Shown here piece by piece: positions 1 to 9,887 of a DNA stretch of 64,000 nt. The DNA lies in NCBI GenBank assembly GCA_037974665.1, contig CM075773.1, positions 65,020,263 through 65,084,262 on the forward strand, read 5' to 3'. The position numbers and the translations under genes were made by a program. This stretch comes from Ehretia macrophylla. Lineage: Eukaryota > Streptophyta > Magnoliopsida > Boraginales > Ehretiaceae. The first letter of the stretch is position 1, and every line of letters starts with the position of its first letter. The notes under the pieces were generated by a model. That model saw only the letters and a program-made list of their open reading frames with translations, did no database searches and had not been told where the DNA came from.

Positions 1-507
1 GTCAGCATCTGTAAATCCCTTTAGATTTAGGTCAACTCCTTGGTAGCATAAGCAATAATCCAAAGTGCCCTTCAAATATCTCAGAATCCTCTTAACAACT
101 TGCCAATGAGCTCGTCCAGGGTTGGATTGATAACGACTTACCAATCCTACGGCAAAACATATATCTGGCCTCGTACATAACATGGCATACATCAAGCTAC
201 CTACAACACTCGCATAAGGAACAACCTTCATGTCTTCTATTTCTTCTGGAGTTTTGGGACACATCCCTTGGTTCAGGCTTTCACCTTTGGCTATAGGAGT
301 GTCAATAGGTTTGCAGTTATGCATTTGGAATCGTTCAAGAACTTTCTTGATGTAAGATTCTTGCGACAAAGCAAGGAGTCTTTTTGATCGATCCCTCTGA
401 ATCTTGACTCCAAGTACATATTCTGCCTCACCCATATCTTTCATCTCAAAAGTTGAAGATAACCACTTTTTTACGGTGATTATATAATCCTTACTATTCC
501 CAGCCAA
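1..507 (-). pseudogene. copia reverse transcriptase C-terminus and RNase H, frameshifted from gag-pol
   Basis: The minus-strand frame that follows the YVDD motif of the gag-pol ORF continues here in a different frame. It reads through the usual copia tail (a KDMGEA-type stretch, then an RPDI-type motif, then an RNase H-like start) without a stop to the window edge. The switch sits near 500-510, where one extra T in a TTTG context fits a +1 frameshift. Because the rest is open, this could be a recent mutation or a sequencing error. The protein end and 3' LTR are outside the window. Confidence 0.85.
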
Positions 508-3500
508 ACAAAATATCGTCAACATACAGAGATAGAATTACATATCTATTCTGAGACCTCTTGACATATACACAGTGGTCTTCTTGAACCATAACAAAAC
601 CATACAAAATAATTTCTCGATGGAACCTTAGATACCACTGTTTGGATGATTGTTTCAACCCGTATATAAATCTTTGGAGCTTGCACACTTTGCTCTCTTG
701 ACCTTTTTCTATGAACCCTACAGGTTGTTCCATGTAGATCTCTTCATCCAGTTCTCCATGGAGAAAAGCCGTTTTTACATCCATCTGATGTAATTCCAGG
801 TCTTGATGAGCAACTATGGCTAAAATTAGTCGAATTGAGGCAAACCTTACCACCGGAGAGAAAGTTTCCTCATAATCTATACCCTTCATCTGGGTATAGC
901 CCTTAGCCACTAAGCGAGCTTTGTATCTCTCAATGGATCCATCTACTTTTTGTTTAATTTTGAGAACCCACTTGCTCCCAATAGCTCTCCTTCTAGGTGG
1001 AAGATCAACCAGTACCCAGACTTGGTTTTTCTTCATGGAATCCATTTCTTCTTCCATTGCTTTAATCCAACTTTCTCGTGCAGAGGATGAGAGTGCTTCA
1101 GACACATTTTTCGGCTCATCATCATCTTGAGTAGTAACCATTAAAGATTCCCCTTCAATCTCAAAACGACGTCGAGGAATACTTTGGCGGTTACTTTTCC
1201 GTGTAGGGGTATGGAGTGAGCTAGATCTACTAACCGGTTCTGAAAATGATTCAGATTCAATATGACTAACCGGTGTATTTCTCCCACTTGAATCAGGGAA
1301 CGGAAGCATTACCTCTATTCCAACTGATGATGTGGAAATATTAGGATTGTCAGGGTTATTCAATTCAATTAACTGAACATCCTTATCTACTTTACCCCTA
1401 CGTAGAAATTCTGTTTCCAAGAATGTTACGTCACGTGATTCAATTTCGGTTACACTCCCATATGATTTTTCTCCAATGAAAACATATCCCTTTGAGTGTT
1501 CACTATACCGAATGAAAATACATTTTTTTCCTCTCGGTCCCAATTTTCCATGCTTATGGAAATTGTTATGAACATAAGCAGTTGCGCCCCAGGGCCGTAA
1601 GTTATAAAGATCAGGTCGTCTACCTGTCCATAACTCGTAAGGAGTGGAATTGACGGACTTTGTGGGCACACAGTTAAGTACATATGTGGCTGTTAGTAGT
1701 GCATCACCCCAATACGAAATAGGAAGATTAGCTTGAACCATCATTGACCTAACCATGTCTAGTAAGGTTCTATTCCTTTTTTCTGCAACACCATTCTGTT
1801 GCGGAGTTCCAGGGATAGTAAGCTGTCTAGCTATACCTTTTTCATCACATATACTTTTGAACTGATCAGAGAGATATTCACGACCACGGTCGGTGCGTAA
1901 TGATTTTACTTTCTTGTCTAACTGATTTTCCACCAAACTCACATATTTTTTAAAACAATCTAATGCATCAGATTTATGTGATATCAGATAGACATGACCA
2001 TATCGAGTAAAATCATCTATAAAAGTGATGAAGTAAGAGGCTCCATGCCTCGCCCTAATATTCATTGGACCACATATGTCAGAATGGATTAACTGTAATG
2101 GAAATTCTGCTCGTAAGCCTTTGCCAAATGGTTTTCTAGTGGATTTACCGGCAAGGCAACTTTTACAAACGGGCAAGTTGACTTTTGCTATAGATCCCAA
2201 AAGACCTTCTCTAGCCAGTCGGTTCATACGATCTTGCCCAATATGCCCTAACCTGCTATGCCATACATTTACATCTACATCTATAGTACTAGAAGATGTA
2301 TAATATGAAAAGCATTCATCATTAAGACCATAACTAATATGTTCAATATCCAAAACTAGAAAACCATCCAACAAATATCCATGACCAAAAGAAACAAAAT
2401 TAAAAAGTAGTTCAACAGAAACGCCAGACATGTAAATATGAAAACCCAAATGCAAAAGGGCTAATACAGAGACCAGATTCTGTCTAAAATCCGGAGCATA
2501 GAGGACATCGTGGAGAAAAAGGGTTCGGCCGCCACGCAGCTGAAGTTTGCAAGTGCCAATGCCCTTAACTTCGACTCTAGTGTTATTGCCAACGTATATC
2601 CATCGGGACTCAGTCGGAACACGCCGGTACTCTACATATGCACCTCTATCTCTAGCTATATGGTCGGTCGCTGCTGAGTCAAGTGTCCACATAGGTAAAG
2701 ATTCAGTCAGTAACGCACAACTAGAAACATATGCATTACAAGAAGGTTTGGTAAAACGCATTACCTGGGTCTTGGGCTCAGGGAAATCCTGAGCGTAGTG
2801 ACCCTTCTTTCGGCAATTATAGCACTTAACTTTTGCAATGTTCTTCTTCCCATTGCGCTTGCCTTTCTTTTTCTCCTTCTTGCCTTGCTTGTTTTGCTTA
2901 CCCTTCCCTTTATCTCCAGATTGTTTGCCTCTTTTGCGTTTGGAGCCAGATGCTCCAGACTTGCTGGATTCAGCCACATAGGCTTGTCCAGTGGCCTTGA
3001 CAGCAAGGAGGCGCTCTTCTTCGAGCTCTAGGTGACGCGCAATGTCCTCAAACGTTTTCACATTCTCATTGTGCGTCATATTAACAATCATATGTTCCCA
3101 ACTGGCAGGGAGAGATCGGATAACAGCTTGTACCTGCTGCTCGTCCGTCAAAACATGGCCGGCCGTCTTCAACTCTCGTATCATATTTGATATTTCCCTA
3201 ATGTGTTGCCTCCTGCTGACATCAGGTTTCTTTTTATAGGTGTCAAATTTGATAGTAAGCCGACGCAGTTTTGACACGGAAGTTCCACCGAACTTTTCTT
3301 TCAGGGCTATCCATATGCCCTCAGCGGTAGCGTAAGCCTCGAATTCAGCAATCAGATCATCATGCATTGTACTTAACAATGTAATGCGTGCAGTCGCATT
3401 CTTCTTCTTCCAGATCTGATAGGCATCCATATCCCTTCGATACTGAGCTCCAGTACCAATCTCAGGTTCATTCATTACATGGTTAAGGGTTTCAATGACT

Positions 3501-3607
3501 TCTTGTTCTTCTAAAATGTACTGGATCTTACGATGCCACACATCATAATTGTCCCCATTCAACTTGTCACCCTTATTAAGATCTGCTATGATGTTTCTTG
3601 ATGCCAT
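494..3607 (-). CDS. copia Gag-Pol polyprotein, ORF ends early at a frameshift
   Basis: A 1037-residue ORF encodes the Gag and Pol proteins needed to package, copy and integrate the element. Gag (UBN2-type) covers about residues 1-250 and ends in a Lys-rich basic stretch. A zinc knuckle follows at 262-275, but its last ligand is Phe where CCHC knuckles have Cys. The protease Asp is at 310 in a DSA context. The integrase has an HHCC finger at 450-484 (WHSRLGH, then CKSC) and D510, D573 and E609 at DD35E spacing. The reverse transcriptase starts near 850 and reaches YVDD at about 1028. The ATG at 3607 is the first in frame and gives a normal Gag N-terminus. The ORF stops a few codons after YVDD because of a frameshift; the rest of the enzyme lies at 1-507 in another frame. 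Only this lesion and the odd knuckle suggest loss of function. Confidence 0.93.
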   Translation of the reverse strand: MASRNIIADLNKGDKLNGDNYDVWHRKIQYILEEQEVIETLNHVMNEPEIGTGAQYRRDMDAYQIWKKKNATARITLLSTMHDDLIAEFEAYATAEGIWIALKEKFGGTSVSKLRRLTIKFDTYKKKPDVSRRQHIREISNMIRELKTAGHVLTDEQQVQAVIRSLPASWEHMIVNMTHNENVKTFEDIARHLELEEERLLAVKATGQAYVAESSKSGASGSKRKRGKQSGDKGKGKQNKQGKKEKKKGKRNGKKNIAKVKCYNCRKKGHYAQDFPEPKTQVMRFTKPSCNAYVSSCALLTESLPMWTLDSAATDHIARDRGAYVEYRRVPTESRWIYVGNNTRVEVKGIGTCKLQLRGGRTLFLHDVLYAPDFRQNLVSVLALLHLGFHIYMSGVSVELLFNFVSFGHGYLLDGFLVLDIEHISYGLNDECFSYYTSSSTIDVDVNVWHSRLGHIGQDRMNRLAREGLLGSIAKVNLPVCKSCLAGKSTRKPFGKGLRAEFPLQLIHSDICGPMNIRARHGASYFITFIDDFTRYGHVYLISHKSDALDCFKKYVSLVENQLDKKVKSLRTDRGREYLSDQFKSICDEKGIARQLTIPGTPQQNGVAEKRNRTLLDMVRSMMVQANLPISYWGDALLTATYVLNCVPTKSVNSTPYELWTGRRPDLYNLRPWGATAYVHNNFHKHGKLGPRGKKCIFIRYSEHSKGYVFIGEKSYGSVTEIESRDVTFLETEFLRRGKVDKDVQLIELNNPDNPNISTSSVGIEVMLPFPDSSGRNTPVSHIESESFSEPVSRSSSLHTPTRKSNRQSIPRRRFEIEGESLMVTTQDDDEPKNVSEALSSSARESWIKAMEEEMDSMKKNQVWVLVDLPPRRRAIGSKWVLKIKQKVDGSIERYKARLVAKGYTQMKGIDYEETFSPVVRFASIRLILAIVAHQDLELHQMDVKTAFLHGELDEEIYMEQPVGFIEKGQESKVCKLQRFIYGLKQSSKQWYLRFHREIILYGFVMVQEDHCVYVKRSQNRYVILSLYVDDILFGWE

Positions 3608-4053
3608 TTGTAACTCTACATAGACAGTAATAAGAGATACTTAGCACATACATACACTTAGTAATTTTGTCAGATTGAGTATTAAATTGTATTGAAAAGA
3701 CACAAGACTTAAAATCAACAGATCGTAGCACGATCTATAATCCTTTATAGTTCATGTGTCTTAAAAGTACAATTAAGCTCATTCCAACAAAAACGATATT
3801 TTCAAAAAAAAATGAATTACCCAAATTCATATTTTTATGGAAAATAAGTTCTAAATGTTAATCACTTAGTTTAGCATCTATAGAACTCCCACTTAGATAG
3901 AATATTCTCTTAAAAACATCATTAAAAGAATAATTAAAAAGATAAGGAAATAGATATATATCTATAAATAAACATCACTGTTTACATATAGAAAAGAACG
4001 ATAATTGCGAAAATTAATAAGCTTAAAAGTTCAACAACAGAATGTAAGACATA

Positions 4054-4686
4054 TTATGCACTATCTTCATCATCTTGACACCCATATCTAGTTTGATCTG
4101 ATTCATAAGTGATCTCATAGTCCTTAACTATTTTCGGAGCTAAACGATTAATGAGAAAAGAGTCTTTACGAGATCCCTTAGCTTTGGACATGTTAGGGAA
4201 CAAAGACAAACAAGCAGTGCGTCTAACCCCTTGAAGTATTCTCTTTTTCTCAAATAGTTCTATCTCACATAGAGCATCCTCAAAAGACATTTCCGACTCG
4301 ATGATCTTATTTTTTACATGGTCATACATGCTAGGAAGAGAGTTCAGCAATCCCTCAATTTCCTCCTGTAAGGTAGGTGGAACTTCAAGCTTAATGCGCA
4401 TTTTAAGAACAAAATCTTTAACTTCATTTAGGTGCTCACGAAAAGTCTTCTCATCAGTGAATTGTAGACTCATGTATTTATTTAGCAGACGTGGTCTACA
4501 ATTACAACCGGGACCACGACGAAAACTATTAATATATGCCGCCGCAACAGACTTCCTCGCGGTGCGTCTTACTTTCGCCATGTGATTATGACTACAAAAG
4601 TCCTGGTTTAAAAAATAAGACACAAAACCTTCATAGATTAAATTCTTACAAAGGTTAATGCACATAGCATAGTGAATGTTGTACAT
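4054..4686 (-). CDS. gag-like ORF in copia leader
   Basis: This is a 210-codon ORF between the primer site and gag-pol. The middle part (REHLNEVKDFVLKMR, then LLNSLPSMYDHV, then an acidic SFEDALCEIELFEKKR stretch) has the layout of the UBN2-type Gag core: helix, LLxSLPxxY motif, then a helix ending in EE/KR. The N-terminal 40 or so residues and the C-terminus do not look like Gag, and there is no zinc knuckle. The true start is uncertain; the Met at MAKVRR (near 4580) is as likely as the first one. It may be a remnant of a second gag domain, from a nested or recombined element, or an added leader ORF. Function unknown. Confidence 0.5.
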   Translation of the reverse strand: MYNIHYAMCINLCKNLIYEGFVSYFLNQDFCSHNHMAKVRRTARKSVAAAYINSFRRGPGCNCRPRLLNKYMSLQFTDEKTFREHLNEVKDFVLKMRIKLEVPPTLQEEIEGLLNSLPSMYDHVKNKIIESEMSFEDALCEIELFEKKRILQGVRRTACLSLFPNMSKAKGSRKDSFLINRLAPKIVKDYEITYESDQTRYGCQDDEDSA

Positions 4687-5092
4687 ACCAACAAGTATAA
4701 TAAAATTACATAAATTTTATTTACCACAATGAAATTACATAAATTTCATATAATAAGTTGTAAAACAAAACAATTACATAAATTTCTAGGTTTTCATTTG
4801 AAATTTCATTCCTAGATTAATGTTTTACAACGCAAATTACACAAATTCATACTACAATTAGAAATTATTTAAAATTTTTAAGTCTCAATAGAGTTTAATC
4901 TAAGTTTTGTGGCATAATTTTTTAAAATAAAAAACCTAAATAAGCATATCACAAAGATATAATGCCTAAATAGATAACATTAGGGCTAATTCACAAATAA
5001 CACAAAGTTTTGTGTACATGGGGTTCATACAGTAAATATCACATAGATATAGGGCTTAAAAAAAACAAAAAAGAACACACTTTTATTTTTGG

Positions 5093-5416
5093 CCAGCCGG
5101 ACGGCCAGACGGCCGCCACCCGGACCACCGCCGTACGACTGCCGGACGGCCACCGGACCGGCGCCGGACGACCGTCGGACCGGTGCCACGTGTCACCACC
5201 ATTTGGTGACACGTGGCTCACACGTGGTGCACACGTGGCGCCACGTGGCAAAGCCCTAATATGCCACGTGGCGCTGCAGTTAATTATATAAAAAATAAAT
5301 TATTTTAATTTTAATTTAATGTTTGAAATTCGAATTTCAAAAATTAAATAAAAAGAAAATAATTAATTAATAAACTAATTATAAAATAATATAACTACCA
5401 AAAACGTGGCCACGTG
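5093..5416. promoter_or_regulatory. G-box (CACGTG) cluster with perfect 14-bp palindrome
   Basis: Seven exact CACGTG hexamers lie at 5187, 5210, 5221, 5232, 5242, 5265 and 5411, six of them within 84 bases. Two belong to a perfect inverted repeat (arms 5185-5198 and 5204-5217, 5-base loop). A CCGG/GACGGCC-rich low-complexity tract (about 5093-5186) precedes them. CACGTG is the core bound by plant bZIP and bHLH factors, including ABRE-type sites. Here it sits in the retrotransposon leader downstream of its LTR. A regulatory role is inferred. Confidence 0.6.
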
Positions 5417-5767
5417 ACACCAATCCCGTTATGCCACGTCACCCATGTTCAGCCCCACTTTTTGACAGAGAAAAAACTGACACAAACACGCACAAACACC
5501 AAGAACACGCACTATTTTTAACGTTCAAAACAGTGTATGTTTCAATCTTAAAAAATTCATAATAAATTCAATTCTTATCGAAAAATTATGAAATTAGCGG
5601 CATTAGAATCCTTGAAAAAAGTATTTCTACCAGTATCATAATCATACAAATTTGTGATACTTCACAGAATCGCAATAATACTATAAATACGTGAAAAATT
5701 GCCAAAAATACAATAATTGACATATTTTCATGCATATAATCATTATATTGCAGGGAACAAGCAGCAT

Positions 5768-5780
5768 GGCTCTGATACCA
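5768..5780 (-). other. primer-binding site, tRNA-iMet type
   Basis: The minus strand reads TGGTATCAGAGCC, the standard plant LTR-retrotransposon primer site complementary to the 3' end of initiator tRNA-Met. It is one base from the LTR end. Confidence 0.93.
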
Positions 5781-5781
5781 A

Positions 5782-6142
5782 TGAAAAATTTTAAAACTAA
5801 ATTCAGTATCTTCATGTACTGTTTAATATCATAAAAGAAAACTAACCTTTTATGTACTGTAATAGATTTAATCGATGGATGTGCTAGTTCCACTGCGTGT
5901 GTCGTAAATCTAAGTGCACAATACAGTTTTGTGCTCTGTTAATTCACAACCTATAACCTTTTTGATTGATATGCTAAAGACAGTTCTCTCTGTTTCTTGT
6001 ATCTGATACTAATAGAACGTTCATCGTTCTATTAGTATATTGGGCTTATATACCCAGTGATGGGAAGTTACCCAACTTCCCACACTTGGGTCTAATGGGT
6101 CGGGTCTGCCCATCTAGGGCGACCCAGAATCCAAATCCAACA
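5782..6142 (-). repeat. 5' LTR of the first copia element
   Basis: This 361-bp block begins TGTTGGATTTGG and ends ATTTTTCA when read on the minus strand, directly before the primer site. TG...CA ends and placement define it. Its partner LTR is outside the window. Bases 6143-6380 to the right hold no recognised feature. Confidence 0.88.
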
Positions 6143-6380
6143 TGAAAAGAATGTGTTTTACACACCATTAACTAACCGTATTAGTATCTTACTTATGTGA
6201 CATTTTTCTTTTATTTCAAATCTTATGTGGTATTTTCTTTTTTCTTTTCAAGTCCTAGATGAAAATACATACTTAATTCATATTTTTTTGACTTCAACTA
6301 TATATGGAGTTTAATTGTATGTTGAAACTAAAATTATATAAGGATATGTATCAACTATTGAAACCCCCCTTATTATACCA

Positions 6381-6590
6381 CACTACAAGAAAAATCAGTT
6401 TCGGCGACGAGCCGTCGCCATGTGAGGAAGGCCATTCCTTCGATGATGCCACTCTCTCGCCGTTTCTGTGAGGGACATGTCGTTCCCTTGCCGTTTTAGG
6501 CAAGGGACAGGGTTGCCCTTACTGATTCGGTGAGGGACAGGCCGTTCCCTCATCGAAACGGCAAGGAACAAGGCCGTCCCTTGCCGAATA
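6381..6590. repeat. CACTA left terminus and subterminal repeats
   Basis: The terminal CACTA motif is followed by about 190 GC-rich bases. They contain repeated short units such as GCAAGGGAC, GTGAGGGAC and their complements (GTCCCTTGCC, GTTCCCTCATCG) in both orientations. In CACTA elements such arrays bind the element's DNA-binding protein. Confidence 0.85.
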
Positions 6591-6592
6591 AT

Positions 6593-7230
6593 AGCTAATT
6601 AATATAATTATTATGATAAACAAAAATATAAAAGTGTAAAAAATAAATTATTTGAAAAAAATATATATAATAAAGAAAAAGAAAAAGTAAAAAAAAAAAA
6701 TCTAATATCTAATTAATATAATATTATGATGAAAATATGAAAAACAAATTAATATAGAAAAGAAAAAAGTGGTGATAATAAACAAAAAAAGGTGTAAAAA
6801 AAACGAATAGCTAATTAATATACTAATTATGATGAAAATATGAAAAACAAATTAATATAGAAAAGAAAAAAGTGGTGATAATAAACAAAAGAAAGTGTAA
6901 AAAAACAAACTAATAACTAATTAATATTATAATTATGATGAAAATATTAAAAAATAAATTAGTTAAACAAGTAAAAAAAGTTGAGTTGAAAACAAAAGGA
7001 AGTGAAAAAAATAAACTAATAGCTAATTAATATACTAATTATGTTATTAATATGTAAAAACAAATTAATATAGAAAAAAAAGTTAAGATAATAAACAAAA
7101 AAAAAGAAGTGAAAAAAAAATAAATCAAAGTAATATTTAATTAATATAATATTTATGATGAAAAAAACTTAAAACAAATTAATAAATATAAAAAACAGTA
7201 AATATAATAACAAAAAAAATGAAAACAAAA
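6593..7230. repeat. AT-rich minisatellite, about six copies of a 102-114 bp unit
   Basis: The anchor TAATTAATAT recurs at about 6595, 6710, 6812, 6918, 7024 and 7138. It is usually followed by TATGATGAAAATATG and then a purine-rich AAAAGAAAAAAGTGG-like segment. The copies differ by small indels. The array lies inside the CACTA element, just inward of its subterminal repeats. Confidence 0.8.
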
Positions 7231-7262
7231 AAGAAATAGGAGACGGACCTGCTGGTCTGTCT

Positions 7263-7376
7263 CCCAAATTTAATCCAATGGGCGAGGCCTATTGGTTGCA
7301 CCAATGGGCCTCCCCATTGGTTTCTGGGCAGCGGCCCAGTCTTACGTCGGGCCGTCGCCCAGAAACAGATTCGTGC
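7263..7376. repeat. short inverted repeats inside CACTA
   Basis: TTTCTGGGC-type and GCCCAGAAA-type arms (about 7319-7336 and 7350-7375) can form a GC-rich hairpin. Before it, CCAATGGGCGAGGCC and its near-complement (about 7276-7319) form another imperfect palindrome. A short ORF here has no recognisable protein features. Confidence 0.5.
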
Positions 7377-7424
7377 CTCACATGATCATTACTTTAAAAA
7401 AAAAAAAAAAAATCCAACCCCCCA

Positions 7425-7538
7425 CCTTCCAATACCCGCATCCTCTACCCCTACCCCTCCATACCCGCATCCCCTACCCGTGTACCCACCCCCACCCCCA
7501 CACCCACACCCACATACATATATACAACATATATATAT

Positions 7539-7588
<50 letters not shown>

Positions 7589-7590
7589 TT
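7425..7590. repeat. simple sequence repeats: C-rich, then (TA)n and (CA)n
   Basis: A run of CCCAC/CCCCTAC units passes into ACACCCAC, then a TA dinucleotide tract of about 30 bases at 7541-7576, then ACACACAC. This is a compound microsatellite, liable to length change. Confidence 0.85.
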
Positions 7591-7599
7591 ATGTTTTAT

Positions 7600-9600
7600 T
7601 TTTTAAATTTATTCCTTTTTATTTTTGAATTTATTTTTCTATTTTTTTAATGCTAGAGGCTTGTTCTGTTTTTTTTTTTTGGTTCAACAAAGAGTTCATG
7701 ACTATGATTCAACTAATTCAACAAAGATCCCAAATTCACCAACTTTGTTGAGGTATGCATTATTATTATTATTATTTTTGAAGTATATATATGTGGATAT
7801 TGACTGAAAATAGGAAGAAGACTTTAGAGAGCTTTGGTGCATTACCTGGCGGTAATTCTAGTAATAGGCGATATATATACATATACTTGTGTATGTTGTT
7901 GTTTGGTACAGTTGGTGGACTTGAAAGTATTTGCTTCTCCACGTATCACATTGAAGCCACTGGTTCTAACCTTCCCTTGTTTCGCGAAAATTTTAGTTTC
8001 TCTGATCGAGAAGGTGAGTAATTACACATCTACTTCTGATAACATCTTAGAAACAAAAACGAAGAAAGTGATAATCTGTTTCACTAGCATAGTGGAAGCA
8101 ACATCTGTCATTTCCGCGTATATATGCACCGTTATAGAGTTTCAACATATACTATCTATTATTTATCCTTTGAAATTGTAATTTGAATCAACAGGAAAAA
8201 CTTACAGATTCAATCTGCATAATTATTAATCAATATATATTCCTTCTTTAAGTTTAGGCTCACTAAGTGCTCAAAATAAATAATTCTGCAGGTATAAAGC
8301 TTTGACAATTTTCATATTTTGCATTAACATTGGGAGAAGCAAATACTTTCTATTAGGAATTGCTTATGAATTACATTCAAGGATCATGCATTTATATGCC
8401 ATATTGCAGCCATAGATAATTGATATGACTTGTTATTCATGCGATATAGCAGCCTACTTTGCTGCTTACTCGTGAAGTTATTAAATGTTGTTATTAATTG
8501 GTGCGACCTATTTTGTATTGCCATTTATAGTTCAAAGTAAGAAAGGTATAATACTATTTGTGAGACTATGATAAGGCGTTACAAGAAAAGTGATTCTTAA
8601 GTGGACTTGAGAATAGAGTAAAGAGTGGTCCATAGCTGTAAATAGTCAAAACTTAATTTCACTTGTGCACTTTTTTGCCGTTTATTGCAGATGGTAAAAG
8701 TCGCTCTGTTGTTATTGCAAAAGCTAGTGGGAAAAAACCAACCTACTGGATGTTTCTGTCCATCTCCTTTGAAATTCTTAAGGGAATGAATAGGCTGCTA
8801 TAATGATTAGATGTGCAGTTGATCTATCCTAGATATTGGACTCTTTATTCTTATTTTCGGAAGATAAGAAAAGAGCATGATGATACTAATTTGAAATTTA
8901 GCACTTTTCTCCTTTGCTTATAATCTTACGTAGCTAATTGTTTTTTTTTTTTTTTTTTTCCTTATGATCTTACTTAGCTTATTATTTTCATGTAGTTTAG
9001 CATTTGGGTACATCAGAGTAGTGTTAGACTTGTTGTACATATGGTTGCAATTTTCATAAGCTTGTGGATGAGATGTACTTTTGTATTATTGGATGAATAT
9101 TGTTAGCCATAATCATGCTTGGGTTTTCATCGTCCTAGTGACAGTGATTTATCGACATCTTCATAAACTCTATCTTTCTTTAGTTGATTTATGAGCTTCT
9201 GTACAAATCTAAGAAGTCTAACACTAACTTTACTTATTTCATATAGTTTCGGACAAAAGTTTCTGGATATTCAAAGTTCGTGAATAGTTTTGGAGAAGAT
9301 TCAAATGCATAGGGTTAAGTCAAATTTGTGGGTAGCCAATTTGTAATTATATATGTAATTAAAATATTTTATAATTTTAATTTTAAATTGAATTTTGATT
9401 GTCAATTTTTAATTAATTTATTTTTTTATATGAATTTCATATTTGTAAATTCTACCATTTAAATCTATTATTCTAATTATAAAATGTTTCAAAAAAATAT
9501 TTTACATTTTTGCAAATTTTATAATGATAATTTGTAGTGACAGATCAAACAACTTATTATTGTAAATTTTATAATGATAATTTTAAAAAATATTTTACAT
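7600..9600. other. CACTA interior without recognisable transposase
   Basis: Two kilobases hold only short ORFs (longest 115 codons at 7834-8181, plus strand), none recognised. A stretch near 8686-8825 begins after TTTATTGCAG, an acceptor-like sequence, and is less AT-rich than its surroundings. It could be a captured gene fragment, but I see no protein family in it. A T21 run lies at about 8940-8960. Confidence 0.5.
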
Positions 9601-9603
9601 TTT

Positions 9604-9882
9604 TGCGAGGGCTCGGCAAGGGCTCAATGAGGGACAAAACTTGCAAGGGCTCAGCAAGGTACAGATTTTGCGAGGGCTCGACGAGGGACAAATTAAGCGA
9701 GGACTCGACGAAGTACGCGTTTGCGAGTGCTCGGTGAGGGACGCGTTTGTGAGGGCACGACGAGGGATGCTTTCAGCAAGGGCTCGGCGATGGAGGATTT
9801 TGCAAGGGCACGGCGAGGGACACATTCGGCGAGAGCTTGTTGTTATCGCACAGTCATTGCCAAAATGGTCCCTCGTCGAGCC
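9604..9882. repeat. CACTA right-side subterminal repeat array
   Basis: About twelve units like GCGAGGGCTCGGCAAGGG or GCGAGGGACGCG follow each other in one orientation, ending with TGGTCCCTCGTCGAGCC. Together with 18628-18782 this forms the right subterminal region, cut by the LTR element at 9888. ORFs on both strands are by-products of the repeat. Confidence 0.8.
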
Positions 9883-9887
9883 GTCGA

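Larger units (their letters stand above)
3608..5767 (-). other. untranslated leader of the copia element
   Basis: About 2.2 kb separates the primer site from the gag-pol start, which is long for a copia leader. It is AT-rich except for a GC-rich block at about 5093-5275. It contains one 210-codon ORF with gag-like character and a cluster of CACGTG motifs, both described separately. The remainder shows no recognisable structure. Confidence 0.7.
1..6142 (-). mobile_element. Ty1/copia LTR retrotransposon, cut by window start
   Basis: The order on the minus strand is 5' LTR (5782-6142), tRNA-iMet primer site (5768-5780), a leader of about 2.1 kb, a gag-like small ORF, gag-pol (494-3607) and a frameshifted reverse transcriptase/RNase H tail running to base 1. 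The integrase-before-reverse-transcriptase order marks it as Ty1/copia. The 3' LTR and the second target-site duplication lie left of the window. Bases 6143-6147 (tgaaa) would be the right-hand duplication. The long ORF suggests a fairly recent insertion, but LTR divergence cannot be measured here. Confidence 0.93.

Noticed and set aside
7292..7606. 104-codon ORF ending in Ile/Tyr and Thr/His repeats
   Set aside because: It reads through an inverted repeat and a compound microsatellite; no coding signal.
9604..9882. Regularly spaced short repeats, considered as a CRISPR array
   Set aside because: There are no unique spacers of constant length. The units are CACTA subterminal motifs in a plant genome.
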